From positions 186,001 to 250,000 of the forward strand of contig SNVD02009077.1 of assembly GCA_013180625.2 (NCBI GenBank): DNA of 64,000 nt, in the 5' to 3' direction. The notes below the pieces were generated by a model that was not told where the DNA came from, did not search any database, and was given only the letters and a program-made list of their open reading frames with translations. The position numbers were made by a program, and so were the translations under genes. The DNA comes from Boswellia sacra (taxonomy: Eukaryota; Streptophyta; Magnoliopsida; Sapindales; Burseraceae). Below, in pieces: positions 12,756-26,545 of this stretch. The number at the start of each line of letters is the position of its first letter. Within the stretch, counting starts at the first letter, position 1.

Positions 12756-13437
12756 GTGTTTGTTTAAATCACTTAATACTTTTTAGATCTAAACATTTTT
12801 TAGGACTTAATTTATACCACTTAATAATATATTTGTTTGCTTTTTTATATACTACTTAAAAAAAGTGATAAGAGAATATAGTAACTTTAATGTGATTTTT
12901 TTTACCCTTGTATAGGAAATGTAAAATATCTATATTATATTTTTTACAATTCTTTAAAAATTAAGTAATTAATAAAATTGAACTAAAAATCATTTTCTTT
13001 TAAACAGTTAATATTATGTTTGTTTATAATCTTTTAAAAATTAAATAATTGATATAATTAAATCAAAATTATCAATAATTATATATTTAATATTTATTAA
13101 TTATAATTTTAAATTATTAAATTTACTTATAATTTCTAATTAACTTTATTTTTATTTTTTTAACTTCCCCTCTCTCTTTCTCCCTCTCACTCTCTTCGCC
13201 TCACCCTCTCTCTCTTTGGCCCCACGCCAACAATCCCACCACACCCTCTAAAAAGTGGCATTTATGGTATTTTAATAATTCAAATGTTTTAAGAAAAAAA
13301 GTGACATTTTTTCACTTTTTTAATTCAGACATTTTTATCTGAAAATAAGTGATTAGAGATTCAAACAAACGAAAATAATTTTTTATACCACTTAATTCTA
13401 TTAAGATTCATATTTAAGTAGTTAAAACAAACAGCTT
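12756..13437. mobile_element. Non-autonomous hAT-like element in MULE TIR
   Basis: This 682-bp AT-rich element is flanked by the perfect 8-bp direct repeat CTTAGATG (12748-12755 and 13438-13445), the TSD length of hAT elements. Its ends are inverted: GTGTTTGTTTAAATCACTTAA on the left, and the right end in reverse complement reads CTGTTTGTTTTAACTACTTAA after two extra bases. There is no coding capacity. It interrupts the right TIR of the Mutator-like element, so it inserted later. Confidence 0.8.
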
Positions 13438-13445
13438 CTTAGATG

Positions 13446-13532
13446 AAAAAAATTACAAAGTTTTAGTGTGATGCTAATATAAACCCCAAACATGTTTTCC
13501 ACCTGATATTAGGCCAAACCATAAGGGAGGTT
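13446..13532 (-). repeat. Right terminal inverted repeat of MULE (truncated)
   Basis: This is the inverted partner of 7469-7550. It ends at GGGAGGTT and passes directly into the right 500-bp duplication. The terminal bases seen on the left (GGGATAATATTACT) are missing here. The inner part of the repeat continues on the far side of the nested hAT element, at about 12690-12755. Confidence 0.8.
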
Positions 13533-14032
13533 CGAACTTCAAAGGCTAGCTTTGCATAAATATAAGTAGAATCCATCAAATATTTCATGTTTATTCATTT
13601 TTTAATACAAATAATCTGGTTAATAAATATCTGAAATACTTAGCATAAGCAAATTATATTTTTTTTATTAAAAAAGATGGCAAAAACTTTCATTAGTTTT
13701 GTTGTAGCAGTTTGGCAATTCAATATCAAATTTCAAGTTCAAATCCTAACAATGAAAATTCCACTTTTTTTTTCTTTCAGTTTGTTTGCTGTACTTTTTC
13801 ATTTTCTTTTATTTTCTTTTGTTCACTCTTTTGTTCTTTGAAATAGATTGTAGAAATATGGTATTTAATAAAAGTGGATGAGCAAACATAAAGAAAACTA
13901 AAAAGTACCTATACTTTTAGAAATACTTTTTATGAACCAAAAGTAACGGAAGATAGCCAATATCATAGGAATAATATTCGGTGATAATAATATAAAGTCT
14001 TTAGTCATTTAAAAATAGATGTATTTTTTATA
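13529..14032. repeat. Right copy of 500-bp flanking duplication
   Basis: Direct repeat of 6950-7450. It begins with GGTTCGAAC overlapping the last four bases of the truncated TIR (GGTT) and ends TTTTTTATA, continuing into unrelated sequence as GGAATATG. Small indels and substitutions separate the two copies. Confidence 0.85.
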
Positions 14033-14165
14033 GGAATATGAGCCTGTGCCTGCTAATTTAATAATACAAACTCTTCAGTTCTCGATTTTTAAAAGCTAAG
14101 CACTTTCTCTGAGTTTAATTGACAATTCTAACTCTTTAAAATACATATTCAACTCCATCAGCGGA
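14033..14165. other. Short unique spacer with Copia TSD
   Basis: AT-rich sequence with no feature of its own. The last five bases, GCGGA (14161-14165), are the left target-site duplication of the Copia element and recur at 19379-19383. Confidence 0.8.
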
Positions 14166-14616
14166 TGTGAAGTGTAAGGTGTGAAGGCATTTTGCCTTTC
14201 ACACTGCCTTCACACAATCCCACATCGGTGAGATTCAAAATCAAAGTGGGGAGGCGAGGCTATATAATAAAGCCTCCTCCTCCCCTTACACTTGTACCAA
14301 GCTTATGTATTAAGCTTTTCTCTTTTTCCTCCATTTTAATTGTGAGAGAAATTGTAATATTTTTCTTCATAGTGAAATATTTTCGGTCTTGTCCCGTGGA
14401 GGTTTTCCTCAAATTGAGGGTCTTACAACGTTAAATATTTGTGTCTTTATTTTCTTTAATTGCCTTTAATTTATTTATTGTGCGAAGGCTGAGTCGCCCA
14501 AGTTATCTATTTTATTTATTGTGGAGGGCAGTGCCACCCAAATTGTTATTTCTAACATAACAATTTGTTTCTTGTCTTTTATTTGAGCTACGGTAGGAGT
14601 GTTCAATCTCTTAACA
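14166..14616 (+). repeat. 5' LTR of Copia element
   Basis: This 451-bp LTR begins TGTGAAGTGTAAGG and ends CTCTTAACA. A TATA-like TATATAATAA lies at 14261-14270 and is followed by the presumed R and U5. It lacks a 15-bp stretch present in the 3' LTR at about 19076-19096; the gap falls between short CCTCC repeats, which suggests a slippage deletion. Confidence 0.95.
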
Positions 14617-14617
14617 G

Positions 14618-14629
14618 TGGTATCAGAGC
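14618..14629 (+). promoter_or_regulatory. Primer binding site, initiator tRNA-Met
   Basis: TGGTATCAGAGC starts one base after the 5' LTR. It is the usual plant Copia primer site, complementary to the 3' end of initiator tRNA-Met, where minus-strand DNA synthesis begins. Confidence 0.95.
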
Positions 14630-14846
14630 AAGGTTGCGAAGGCAGAGCCAAGGGTTAGGACAGTGAGTGGTTACTTGTATGGTTATATACATGTCTAGGA
14701 AAACTTTGTCAAAAAGACGATAAGAGTCTAAGGAGACTGGATTTTAAGTGGGACCGCTTGTGACCCCTCCAGTGTTTCCTGGAAGCTTTCCTGGTGTATA
14801 TTAAATCGTACCGGCACTTACTACTATTCTTGGTTACTGTTTAGCA

Positions 14847-17800
14847 GTGGTGTACGTATACGGATACTGTTACTGTTCACGTATACGATATTATTCAAGG
14901 GTACTGTTTACATATATGGTACTGTTCACTGCAAGACAAATGGCAGCCAAATTCAAGATAGAGAAGTTCGATGGAAACAACTTTGGGTTATGGAAAATTA
15001 AAATAAAGGGTATCTTGAGAAAAGAAAATTGCCTTGAAGCAATTGATGGAAGACCGAAAAATATGCAAGATGAAAATAAATGGGAGAAGATAGATGGTGA
15101 TGCGATGGCAAGTCTACATCTAGCAGTTGCAGATGAAGTGCTGTCAAGTATTCAAGAATTAAACTCTGCAAAGGAGATTTGGGATACTTTGACAAGCTTG
15201 TATGAAGCCAAATCTCTACACAACAAAATTTTCTTGAAAAGGAAGCTGTACACTCTTCGTATGTCAGAAACCACTCCGGTGACTGAACATATCAACACTT
15301 TGAAGACGTTATTCTCTCAACTCTCAACCATGGAGCATAACATAGAAGAGAAGGAACGTGCTGAGCTTCTACTTCAGAGTCTACCTGATTCATATGATAA
15401 TCTCATCCTCAACTTGGCAAATGGTTCAATGAAGTCATCTCTAATCTTTAATGATGTTGCGGCTGCTGTCTTAGAAGAAGAAAGCAGACGTAAAAACAAG
15501 GAAGACAGAATAATGACTTCTCAACATGCAGAGGCTTTATCCGCCAACAGAGGGAGATCAAGGGAACATGGTTCCAGTGGGAGTCACAATCAGAACAGGG
15601 GAAAGTCTAAAGGAAGGAAGTTTATTAAATGCTACCATTGTGGAAAGCAAGGGCACGTGAAAAACGAGTGTTGGCATCTTAAGAAGAATGGAGAGGGAAA
15701 CAGCAAAGGAAAAGAATCTGAGTCGTCAGGATCTCAGGGTTGTGTAGCAAGTACTTCAGGGAATGGCGAAATCTTGTGCAGCGAGGCAACAACAGTTGTG
15801 GAAGGCAGAAAAAGGTTTGCTGATATATGGTTAATTGATTCAGCAGCAACATGGCATATGACTTCTAGAAGAGATTGGTTCTATCAATATAAACCTATCT
15901 CAGAAGGGTCTGTGTACATGGGTGATGATCATGCCTTAAAAATCGCTGGTATTGGAACCATCAAAGTAAAAATGTTTGATGGTACGATTCGCACTATCCA
16001 AGATGTACGACATGTGACTGGCTTGAAGAAAAATTTGCTATCGATGGGACAGTTGGATGACCTCGGATGTGAATTCCATACGAAAAATGGGATCATGAAG
16101 GTTGTCAGAGGCGCACTTGTGGTGATGAAGGCAGAAAAGATTGCTGCTAACCTATACATGCTCCATGGAGAAACGGTTCAGGAGGCAGAAACAGCGGTTG
16201 CTAGTTCTGGAGAAGAATTGTCTATGATATGGCATCAAAGACTTGGCCATATGTCCGAAAAGGGTTTGAAGATTCTCTCTGATCGAAAACTACTTCCTGG
16301 AATCAAAACTGTAAGTTTACCATTCTGTGAGCATTGTGTTATTAGCAAGCAGAGTAGACTGAGTTTTAGCAGATCTATTGCTAGGAGTAAAAACATTCTA
16401 GACTTGATTCATTCTGATGTTTGGGAATCACCAGTTACGTCCCTAGGAGGAGCAAACTACTTTGTATTGTTTGTGGATGATTATTCTAGAAGATGTTGGG
16501 TATATGTCATCAAGAAAAAGTCAGATGTATTTCCTGTATTCAAAGCCTTCAAAGCACAAGTGGAACTTGAATCCGAAAAAAGGATCAAGTGTTTGAGGAC
16601 AGATAATGGGAGAGAATTCTGCAACAAGGAGTTTGACACATTTTGTAGTAAAGAAGGTATGAAACGGCAGAAGACAGTTGCTTACACACCACAACAAAAT
16701 GGAGTGGCAGAGCGGACGAATAGAACTCTCGCAGAAAAAATGAGAGCATTACTAAGGACTGCGGGTCTACCCAAGACATTTTGGGCAGAAGCAGCCACTA
16801 CAGCCTGTTACTTGATAAATAGGTCTCCATCAACAGCAATTGAGATGAAAACACCTATGGAGATGTGGACCGGTAAGCCAACTGATTATTCCTCCCTTCA
16901 TATTTTCGGATGTCCTGCTTATGTAATGTATCATGACCAAGAAAGAACGAAGCTGGATCCAAAATCCAGGAAATGTATCTTCTTGGGATATGCTGATGGA
17001 GTAAAGGGGTATCGCTTATGGGATCCTACTGCCCATAAGATTGTCATCAGTAGGGATGTTGTCTTTAAAGAAGACATGTTTAAATGTGAAGAAAGTAATA
17101 GCACGAAGAAAAATGTTGAGACTGTATCAATACAGGAAGAAATAGTTTCTTCTGAAGCAATACCAGAACACGATGATCAAGAACCAGTCGAGTCTGAAGC
17201 ACCTGAAGTCTGTCGATCAACTCGAGAAAGAAGGGAACCTTCTTGGCACTCAGAATATGTGATGGCGAGCAATGTTGCATACTGTCTCCTAACAGAAGAT
17301 GGGGAGCCTTCCACCTTTCAGGAGGCTATAAAAAGTTCTGATGCATCTCTATGGATGACAGCAATGCATGAAGAGATGGAAGCTTTAGACAAAAACAAGA
17401 CATGGGATCTTGTGCCATTACCACATGGAAGAAAAGCCATCGGAAACAAATGGGTCTACAAGATCAAACGTGATGGGAATGATCAAGTGGAGCGGTATCA
17501 TGCTAGACTGGTGGTCAAAGGATATGCTCAGAAAGAAGGAGTTGATTTCAATGAGATATTCTCTCCTGTGGTAAGACTTACAACAATTCGAGCAGTCTTG
17601 GCTATGTGTGCTACTTTTGACTTACACTTAGTGCAGTTAGATGTAAAAACTGCATTTCTTCATGGAGAACTTGAAGAAGAAATTTATATGCTCCAACCGG
17701 AAGGTTTTGTTAAAGAAGGAAAAGAGAACTTGGTTTACAGGTTGACCAAATCTCTGTACGGCTTAAAACAGGCGCCAAGGTGTTGGTACAAGAGATTTGA

Positions 17801-18860
17801 TTCATTCATCATCAGCCTTGGGTACAACAGACTCAGTTCAGATCATTGTACTTATTACAAAAGGTTTGAGGAAGACTTTATAATTTTGCTGTTGTACGTG
17901 GACGATATGTTGGTAACAGGCACTAACAAAGATCAGGTCCAAGAATTAAAGGCACAATTGGCTAGGGGATTTGAAATGAAGGATTTAGGGCCGGCAAACA
18001 AGATTCTAGGGATGCAAATTCACCGAGACAGAAAAAACAGGAAGATTTGCCTATCTCAAAAGAAGTACTCGAAGAAAATCTTGCGCCGCTTCAACATGCA
18101 AGATTGTAAGCCAATTTCAACCCCATTTCCTGTTAATCATAAATTATCCTCAAGTATGAGTCCTAGCAATGAAGCGGAAAGGATGGAAATATCTCGAGTA
18201 CCGTATGCATCAGCAGTAGGGAGCCTAATGTATGCTATGATTTGTACAAGACCAGACATTGCACAAGCAGTGGGAGCGGTCAGTAGATTCATGGCTAATC
18301 CGGGGAGAGAGCATTGGAATTCTGTTAAGAGGATCCTTAGATACATCAAAGGAACCTCTGATGCTGCACTATGCTATGGGGGATCAGAGTTCATTGTCAA
18401 TGGCTATGTTGATTCAGATTTTGCAGGAGATATTGACAAAAGGAAGTCCACTACAGGCTATGTGTTTACACTTGCAGGAGGTGCTGTGAGCTGGGTATCT
18501 AAACTTCAAACTATTGTGGCTCTATCTACAACAGAAGCAGAGTATATGGCAACTACACAAGCTTGCAAGGAAACTGTTTGGATCAAAAGGTTATTGGAGG
18601 AACTCGGGCACAAACAAGAGAAGATTTCTTTGTTTTGTGACAGTCAGAGTGCCTTGCATATTGCAAGGAATCCAGCCTTTCATTCAAGAACGAAGCACAT
18701 GGGAGTTCAATATCATTATGTACGAGAAGTAGTGGAAGATGGAATAGTGGATATGCAGAAAATCCACACGAAGGACAATATAGCAGATGCATTAACCAAA
18801 CCAATCAATGCTGATAAGTTCATCTGGTGTAGAACGTCTTGTGGCCTGTTAGAGATGTGA
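14847..18860 (+). CDS. Copia gag-pol polyprotein
   Basis: An uninterrupted 1337-codon frame. The likely start is Met32 (ATG at 14940), since gag homology begins there (MAAKFKIEKFDGNNFGLWK). Residues from there to about 250 are the UBN2-type gag. A zinc knuckle CYHCGKQGHVKNEC is at 262-275. The protease site is DSAAT at 331, and the GAG-pre-integrase WHQRLGHMS lies near 460. The integrase triad is D524, D586 and E622 (35 residues between the last two). Reverse transcriptase carries SLYGLKQAPRCWY and YVDD at 1017-1020. RNase H carries DSDFAGD, STTEAEY and the CDSQSA motif. All catalytic residues are present, so the product could be active: gag forms particles and pol copies and integrates the RNA genome. 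No separate gag stop is seen, which is normal for plant Copia. Confidence 0.95.
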   Translation: MVYVYGYCYCSRIRYYSRVLFTYMVLFTARQMAAKFKIEKFDGNNFGLWKIKIKGILRKENCLEAIDGRPKNMQDENKWEKIDGDAMASLHLAVADEVLSSIQELNSAKEIWDTLTSLYEAKSLHNKIFLKRKLYTLRMSETTPVTEHINTLKTLFSQLSTMEHNIEEKERAELLLQSLPDSYDNLILNLANGSMKSSLIFNDVAAAVLEEESRRKNKEDRIMTSQHAEALSANRGRSREHGSSGSHNQNRGKSKGRKFIKCYHCGKQGHVKNECWHLKKNGEGNSKGKESESSGSQGCVASTSGNGEILCSEATTVVEGRKRFADIWLIDSAATWHMTSRRDWFYQYKPISEGSVYMGDDHALKIAGIGTIKVKMFDGTIRTIQDVRHVTGLKKNLLSMGQLDDLGCEFHTKNGIMKVVRGALVVMKAEKIAANLYMLHGETVQEAETAVASSGEELSMIWHQRLGHMSEKGLKILSDRKLLPGIKTVSLPFCEHCVISKQSRLSFSRSIARSKNILDLIHSDVWESPVTSLGGANYFVLFVDDYSRRCWVYVIKKKSDVFPVFKAFKAQVELESEKRIKCLRTDNGREFCNKEFDTFCSKEGMKRQKTVAYTPQQNGVAERTNRTLAEKMRALLRTAGLPKTFWAEAATTACYLINRSPSTAIEMKTPMEMWTGKPTDYSSLHIFGCPAYVMYHDQERTKLDPKSRKCIFLGYADGVKGYRLWDPTAHKIVISRDVVFKEDMFKCEESNSTKKNVETVSIQEEIVSSEAIPEHDDQEPVESEAPEVCRSTRERREPSWHSEYVMASNVAYCLLTEDGEPSTFQEAIKSSDASLWMTAMHEEMEALDKNKTWDLVPLPHGRKAIGNKWVYKIKRDGNDQVERYHARLVVKGYAQKEGVDFNEIFSPVVRLTTIRAVLAMCATFDLHLVQLDVKTAFLHGELEEEIYMLQPEGFVKEGKENLVYRLTKSLYGLKQAPRCWYKRFDSFIISLGYNRLSSDHCTYYKRFEEDFIILLLYVDDMLVTGTNKDQVQELKAQLARGFEMKDLGPANKILGMQIHRDRKNRKICLSQKKYSKKILRRFNMQDCKPISTPFPVNHKLSSSMSPSNEAERMEISRVPYASAVGSLMYAMICTRPDIAQAVGAVSRFMANPGREHWNSVKRILRYIKGTSDAALCYGGSEFIVNGYVDSDFAGDIDKRKSTTGYVFTLAGGAVSWVSKLQTIVALSTTEAEYMATTQACKETVWIKRLLEELGHKQEKISLFCDSQSALHIARNPAFHSRTKHMGVQYHYVREVVEDGIVDMQKIHTKDNIADALTKPINADKFIWCRTSCGLLEM

Positions 18861-18901
18861 GCAGCATGTATAGAGACAAGACTGAAAGGAAAAATGCCTT
18901 C

Positions 18902-18912
18902 AAGTGGGAGAA
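18902..18912 (+). promoter_or_regulatory. Polypurine tract of Copia element
   Basis: AAGTGGGAGAA lies directly before the 3' LTR, at the position where plus-strand DNA synthesis is primed. Confidence 0.85.
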
Positions 18913-19378
18913 TGTGAAGTGTAAGGTGTGAAGGCATTTTGCCTTTCACACTGCCTTCACACAATCCCACATCGGTGGGATTCAAAATCAAAGTGGGGAG
19001 GCGAGGCTATATAATAAAGCCTCCTCCTCTCCTTACACTTGTACCAAGTTTATGTATTAAGCTTTTCTCTTCTTCCTCCCTTGTAATCTCCTCCATTTTA
19101 ATTGTGAGAGAGATTGTAATATTTTTCTTCATAGTGAAATATTTTCGGTCTTGTCCCGTGGAGGTTTCCCTCAAATTGAGGGTTTTACCACGTTAAATAT
19201 TTGTGTCTTTATTTTCTTTAATTGCCTTTAATTTATTTATTGTGCGAAGGCTGAGTCACCCAAGTTGTCTATTTTATTTATTGTGGAGGGCAGTGCCACC
19301 CAAATTGTTATTTCTAACATAACAATTTGTTTCTTGTCTTTTATTTGAGCTGCGGTAGGAGTGTTCAATCTCTTAACA
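18913..19378 (+). repeat. 3' LTR of Copia element
   Basis: This 466-bp LTR is nearly identical to 14166-14616 and is followed by the TSD GCGGA (19379-19383). It retains the 15-bp segment missing from the 5' LTR. TATA-like motif at 19008-19017. Confidence 0.95.
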
Positions 19379-19383
19379 GCGGA

Positions 19384-20490
19384 TACTTTCTTTCTTTCTT
19401 CTTATTCTTTTTCCCCCCTTTTTGACAAGAGTGTTTTTATTTGACATGCTATAAGTATTTTAATTCTTTCATGATAAAATTCTTGGTATATCTATTTAAA
19501 CATGTATTCTAGTATCATGCTTGCTGTGTGAAAACTTATTTGTACTACAAATAATTCTTTCATTTACTACAATACTAAAGTGCAGCCGTGAATAAGTTGA
19601 CCTACGACAGCCGTGAATGAGTTGATTTACGACACTTGTCCCTAAGGGAACAACCCCTCCGGACCCAAAAAATAATTAAACTGACTACCATTCTCTGTTA
19701 ATCTCTCTCCATTTATGTTTCCATTTTAACGCTTTTAAAGTTTTTTTAATCTTTTTTAACTTTTATATAATTTAATTTATCTATGCACCCCCTGAATCAT
19801 AGGCATTCCCATCTTTAGATGTTTTCACTTTCTGTTTTGTGGTCAAACAACATAATCGCTAGTTTGATTAAAATTAATTACTACGATAAATCCAAACGTT
19901 TAGGAACCAATATAATTAATGATTTGGTCTCTTAATTTAGTCACGCAATTAATCATTTCTTTATAATATATCAGTGAATTCCTGCAACAAAAAAACTTTA
20001 AAGGCAGTCGTTCTATCTGGAAATTAAAGCTGCTTTTGTTGCAATTATTCCTCCCTGCATGTGCTGCAAATACATATTTTCCATTACATCACAACAATTA
20101 TTATGCCAATTTCACTACTGGTAATAACAAAGTGAAAATTGTTGCCTTTTTCTTTGAAAGAAGATAATAAATATTCTAAAGTGAAAATTGTTGCCTTTTT
20201 CTTTGAAAGAAGATAATAAATATTCTAAGTTCAGAATCAAATATTGGTACCAAATCATAGAAACTATTTTACAATTAATGGAAGTCGAAACAAATTTGTT
20301 TGTTTGTTGTTCCGGGAAGGACTAGGCTTACTCACTCAGGTTTTAGTGAAAGAGACAAACTCTACATATACAAATTGGTTTCGCAGATAAAATAAACAAA
20401 TAAAAAAAAAAAAGCTGCTCCTGCAAATCCCCGCTAAATTTCTTGTCCATTATGATTTGCAAAATTTCTTGTCCTGGAATGGATTCTAAG
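19384..20490. other. Non-coding spacer
   Basis: I see no gene. It includes the perfect 49-bp tandem duplication at 20129-20228 (listed separately). The final ~150 bp correspond to the downstream flank of the squalene epoxidase pseudogene, partly shared with 2760-2880. Confidence 0.6.
20129..20228. repeat. 49-bp tandem duplication
   Basis: Two perfect copies with period 49 (unit begins AAAGTGAAAATTGTTGCC) lie back to back. The perfect identity indicates a recent local duplication. No function is apparent. Confidence 0.95.
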
Positions 20491-23485
<2,995 letters not shown>

Positions 23486-24629
23486 GTTAAAGATAATTGA
23501 TGAATTACATGAACAGCCAAGAAACTAAGTTAAGACTCTCAAAGATGTTATACTTGTGTGTATGCTGCTTGATTTCCAATTTATACGTTTGCTACACCAA
23601 CATATTACTAGAAAACACAGCTTGATCTCTGGTCACAAAACATGATTAATGGACCTATTTAATATTAATTTAACTTTCTCGATACATACCTATGCTAATG
23701 CCTACAATACTACACTACAGAAGGGTATTTTGAAAGCATTAACAAGACTCAAGGAATGAAAATTAGAAAGATAATAGAGAAACATAGATGAGAGCTTTCT
23801 ACAATGGTCAAAGAGAGTTTGCAAGTAAGAGAAGTACTTTAATTTGGTGATATGCTCATATATGGTGTTTGATTAGAAGTCTTAAGATGTTAAGAAAATG
23901 TTAAAGGAACCGGGGGTGATCAACTATTGCATTTAAAAAAATGCTTACCAAATCAAATAATATTTAGCCCAAAGTTGTTAAATTAAGTTACATACCCCAA
24001 GCATATATATTATTTAATGTTATTAAATACCTGAACCCAAAGTATGCACGACTTTACTTACACTAATATTTGTAAATGAAATGAGCATAACAATACATGT
24101 ACAATCTAATAAAATATAAAGAATTTTTTTAATCTATTTGTGTGCAAGATTACATTGAAATTTTGAATACTTTAGAAGTCAAAATGTTTTTACCATAATC
24201 CTAGCTTATTATTCTAACACTATTATTACTATGTTTAGCCTGACGAGGTCAAGGCATCCTTATAGGGATTAAATTTGGGTTAATTGCCTCGATTGCAATA
24301 AGCAAATAAAAACACAAATGGTTAAGATCCTTATTTAATATAATATATAATAATTGTTTAGGATAAAAATATCGATAGTTAAGATATGATTAAAATACTT
24401 TAAATATGTTAGTGAACCCTTGTCATTATGCTCATGTGATGCTCAAATCTGGCACTGACAAAGTAATCGGTTTTTAATACATTTGGTCATGCACTGAGTT
24501 AAGCTCGTGGTTTTGGTTGACTTGATGCCTTGTGTGATGGTATTGTTGTGTGTGGGCTTGGTAGCCTATTGGGCAACTTAAGCCTTGTAAGGACTAGGGT
24601 TTGTATTTAACATATTTCATTCTTTCTTA
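23486..24629. other. Non-coding spacer upstream of pseudogene
   Basis: AT-rich sequence that would contain the former promoter of the squalene epoxidase copy. No gene, element end or repeat could be supported. Confidence 0.55.
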
Positions 24630-24637
24630 CTGAAAAC

Positions 24638-25291
24638 TAAGGATGGGAATTTTTGACACGATCCCCGAATCTGACATGACATGATATACAAATTAGTAGG
24701 TTAGGGTTTGTCTTAATCGTGTTCTAGTCGTGTTTAGATTAAAATTTTCAACCCGTTTAATAATAGTGTCGTGTTCGAGTTGAGGGTCTAAACCCATTGG
24801 TGACATGAACCCCTTTAGAGACACGAACATGTTTAGTAACACAAAACCGGCTAGTGACATGAACCCGTTTAGTGACACGTTTAACACGAATAAAACACGA
24901 TACTGTATAAATCTGTAGTGTATAATCGTGTCATAATCGTGCTAATTATTTAAAAATGTCATAATTGTGTCTGTAAACATGTCATGGTTGTGTCAAACCA
25001 TTTAAATGTGTCATATTTGTATTAATTACTTAAACGTGTCATAATCGTGTTACTTATTTAAACATGTCTTAATCATGTTAAATAGGTCATATTCGTGTCT
25101 AACACAGAAATGATCTGTTTATTATTCGTGTTAGCGTGTCGGTCATGTAACCCGTTTAATAATTGTGTCGTGTTCGACTTGGGTTTTTTGACACAATAAT
25201 AAATGGGTCTTGTTCAGGTTGGGCCTTTTTGTGTCATGTCATAGCTCGACACGATGTGAACATAACCCACAAGCCCAAATTCCCACCCCTA
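24638..25291. mobile_element. Non-autonomous hAT-like element (654 bp)
   Basis: The ends TAAGGATGGGAATTT and, in reverse complement from the right, TAGGGGTGGGAATTT are inverted. They are flanked by CTGAAAAC (24630-24637) and CTCAAAAC (25292-25299), an 8-bp TSD with one mismatch. The interior is rich in GACACG/CGTGTC motifs in both orientations (subterminal repeats), a common feature of hAT MITEs. Short open frames inside are by-products of these repeats and not genes. Confidence 0.85.
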
Positions 25292-25299
25292 CTCAAAAC

Positions 25300-26537
25300 T
25301 CTTATAGAACCTGATCCTTCTTTTCCATTGGTTGTCACCTTTTGATATTCCTCATACACAAACTCGACAAAGGAAAAAAAAAAGTAATATTCTAATATAA
25401 TTTGTCTTCATATGTCATATGTTATTGAGGGGTTTTTTCCTAATCCTACTAAAAGTTATAATTTTAATTTAGACTAATAATCTTCTTCTTATAATTTATC
25501 GCATATTTTTCATTACAAAGTATGTAAATTTCATCAATGATTGATAAGTCAGCAAATGATGTTGTAGCTTTAAGTAAACGTCAAATCTTTGGAGTGCATG
25601 ATTTTCGTAAACAATTGGAATGTGTAACACTACTCTTTATTTTAACTTGGCCCATTCGTTTCTCATATTTTATTTCAAATCACAACTTTTCAACCATAAA
25701 TTCAATTTCAAAAATAGTATTATTTTTTTCAACTAAATATAATGTTAATAAATACTTGACCAAAAATTTAGAGGCATTACATCTTCCATGAGCTTTTACA
25801 TAGCCTTGTGAATCTCTTTATTAATATCTCGATTTCTTCAAAACCCAATTAAACTTTCATATATAAATTTAACTAAATCGATGAAATTTTCCCCATTATT
25901 TGCCTTGCTTGACTGCTGATTTTATATTTTGGACTTTTTTGAAGAATATCCAACATCCCTTCCATCTATATATATAAACTTTATATGAAGAGTTTGTATA
26001 TATAATTTTCATTTTTTTGTATTTAATTTCTATTTTTTCTTTATTGAACCCCTAGAGGAAGATTAGTTTATACAAAGAATTGTACAAATAGTGCCATTCT
26101 TCTATGATATTGATGGTGAATAATGCCATTATTAAATAATTGGCTAGTTCCAAGGAAATGTCTTCCTAAACTACCTTAGAGTTGTAGAAGGGCAAGCCAA
26201 AAAATAAAACAAAAGTCACTATATTGACTCTTTTTTTTTTTTTTTGTAACCGAGGTGCACTATATTGACTTGACCTAATGCCCTTTTCATTTCATAAAAA
26301 TTTTATCCTCCGAATGCTCATATCATTTGGTTAGTATTAGTAACATGAATGTACCTTATATATCAAAATTAGTTTATAAAATTATGAAGTAAAAATGTTA
26401 AACCTTTTGTGTTCTTAATTATGATTAACAAATATTTAAAAAAATTAGTACTTCCACTCACTCACTCACACACATTTATATGAAACCAAGGATAAAGCTA
26501 GCTCAGGCCTTGGGGGGCCAATTGCCCTTGCTGGACT
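25300..26537. other. Non-coding AT-rich spacer
   Basis: No gene recognised. The frame 25537-25791 has no motif. Poly-T tracts are present near 26230. Confidence 0.5.
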
Positions 26538-26545
26538 ATTAATAT

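Larger units (their letters stand above)
7451..13532 (+). mobile_element. Mutator-like element, right end truncated
   Basis: This is a roughly 6.1-kb DNA transposon with long terminal inverted repeats. The left end starts GGGATAATATTACTAACCTC, a MULE-style terminus. The right end matches it in reverse complement but stops at GGGAGGTT, so about the last 14 bp are missing. Between the ends are a mudrA-like gene on the plus strand (8720 to about 11180, mostly decayed) and a convergent minus-strand gene with a GRF-type zinc finger (about 11960-12482). A hAT-like element is nested in the right TIR. With its transposase broken and a terminus lost, it is not autonomous. Confidence 0.8.
14166..19378 (+). 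mobile_element. Complete Copia LTR retrotransposon
   Basis: This 5213-bp element has every expected part: perfect 5-bp TSD GCGGA, 5' LTR, initiator-Met primer site TGGTATCAGAGC, one gag-pol frame, polypurine tract and 3' LTR. The order protease, integrase, reverse transcriptase, RNase H is the Copia (Ty1) order. The gag and integrase motifs look like the Tork/Tnt1-type group, which is an impression. Eleven substitutions and one 15-bp indel separate the LTRs by eye count (about 2.4 percent), so it is fairly young but not brand new. It is the only element in the window that looks potentially autonomous. Confidence 0.95.

Noticed and set aside
14192..14434. 80-codon frame in the 5' LTR (and its twin at 18939-19196)
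   Set aside because: Lies wholly inside the LTRs; it is a chance frame present twice because the LTRs are identical.
15831..15845. DSAAT protease site of the Copia element as an inactivating change
   Set aside because: Active-site variants with Ala in this position are common in plant Copia elements, so it is not evidence of loss.
24638..25291. Open frames made of repeated GTGTC/CACGAAC units
   Set aside because: They come from subterminal repeats of a hAT MITE; no protein family is matched.
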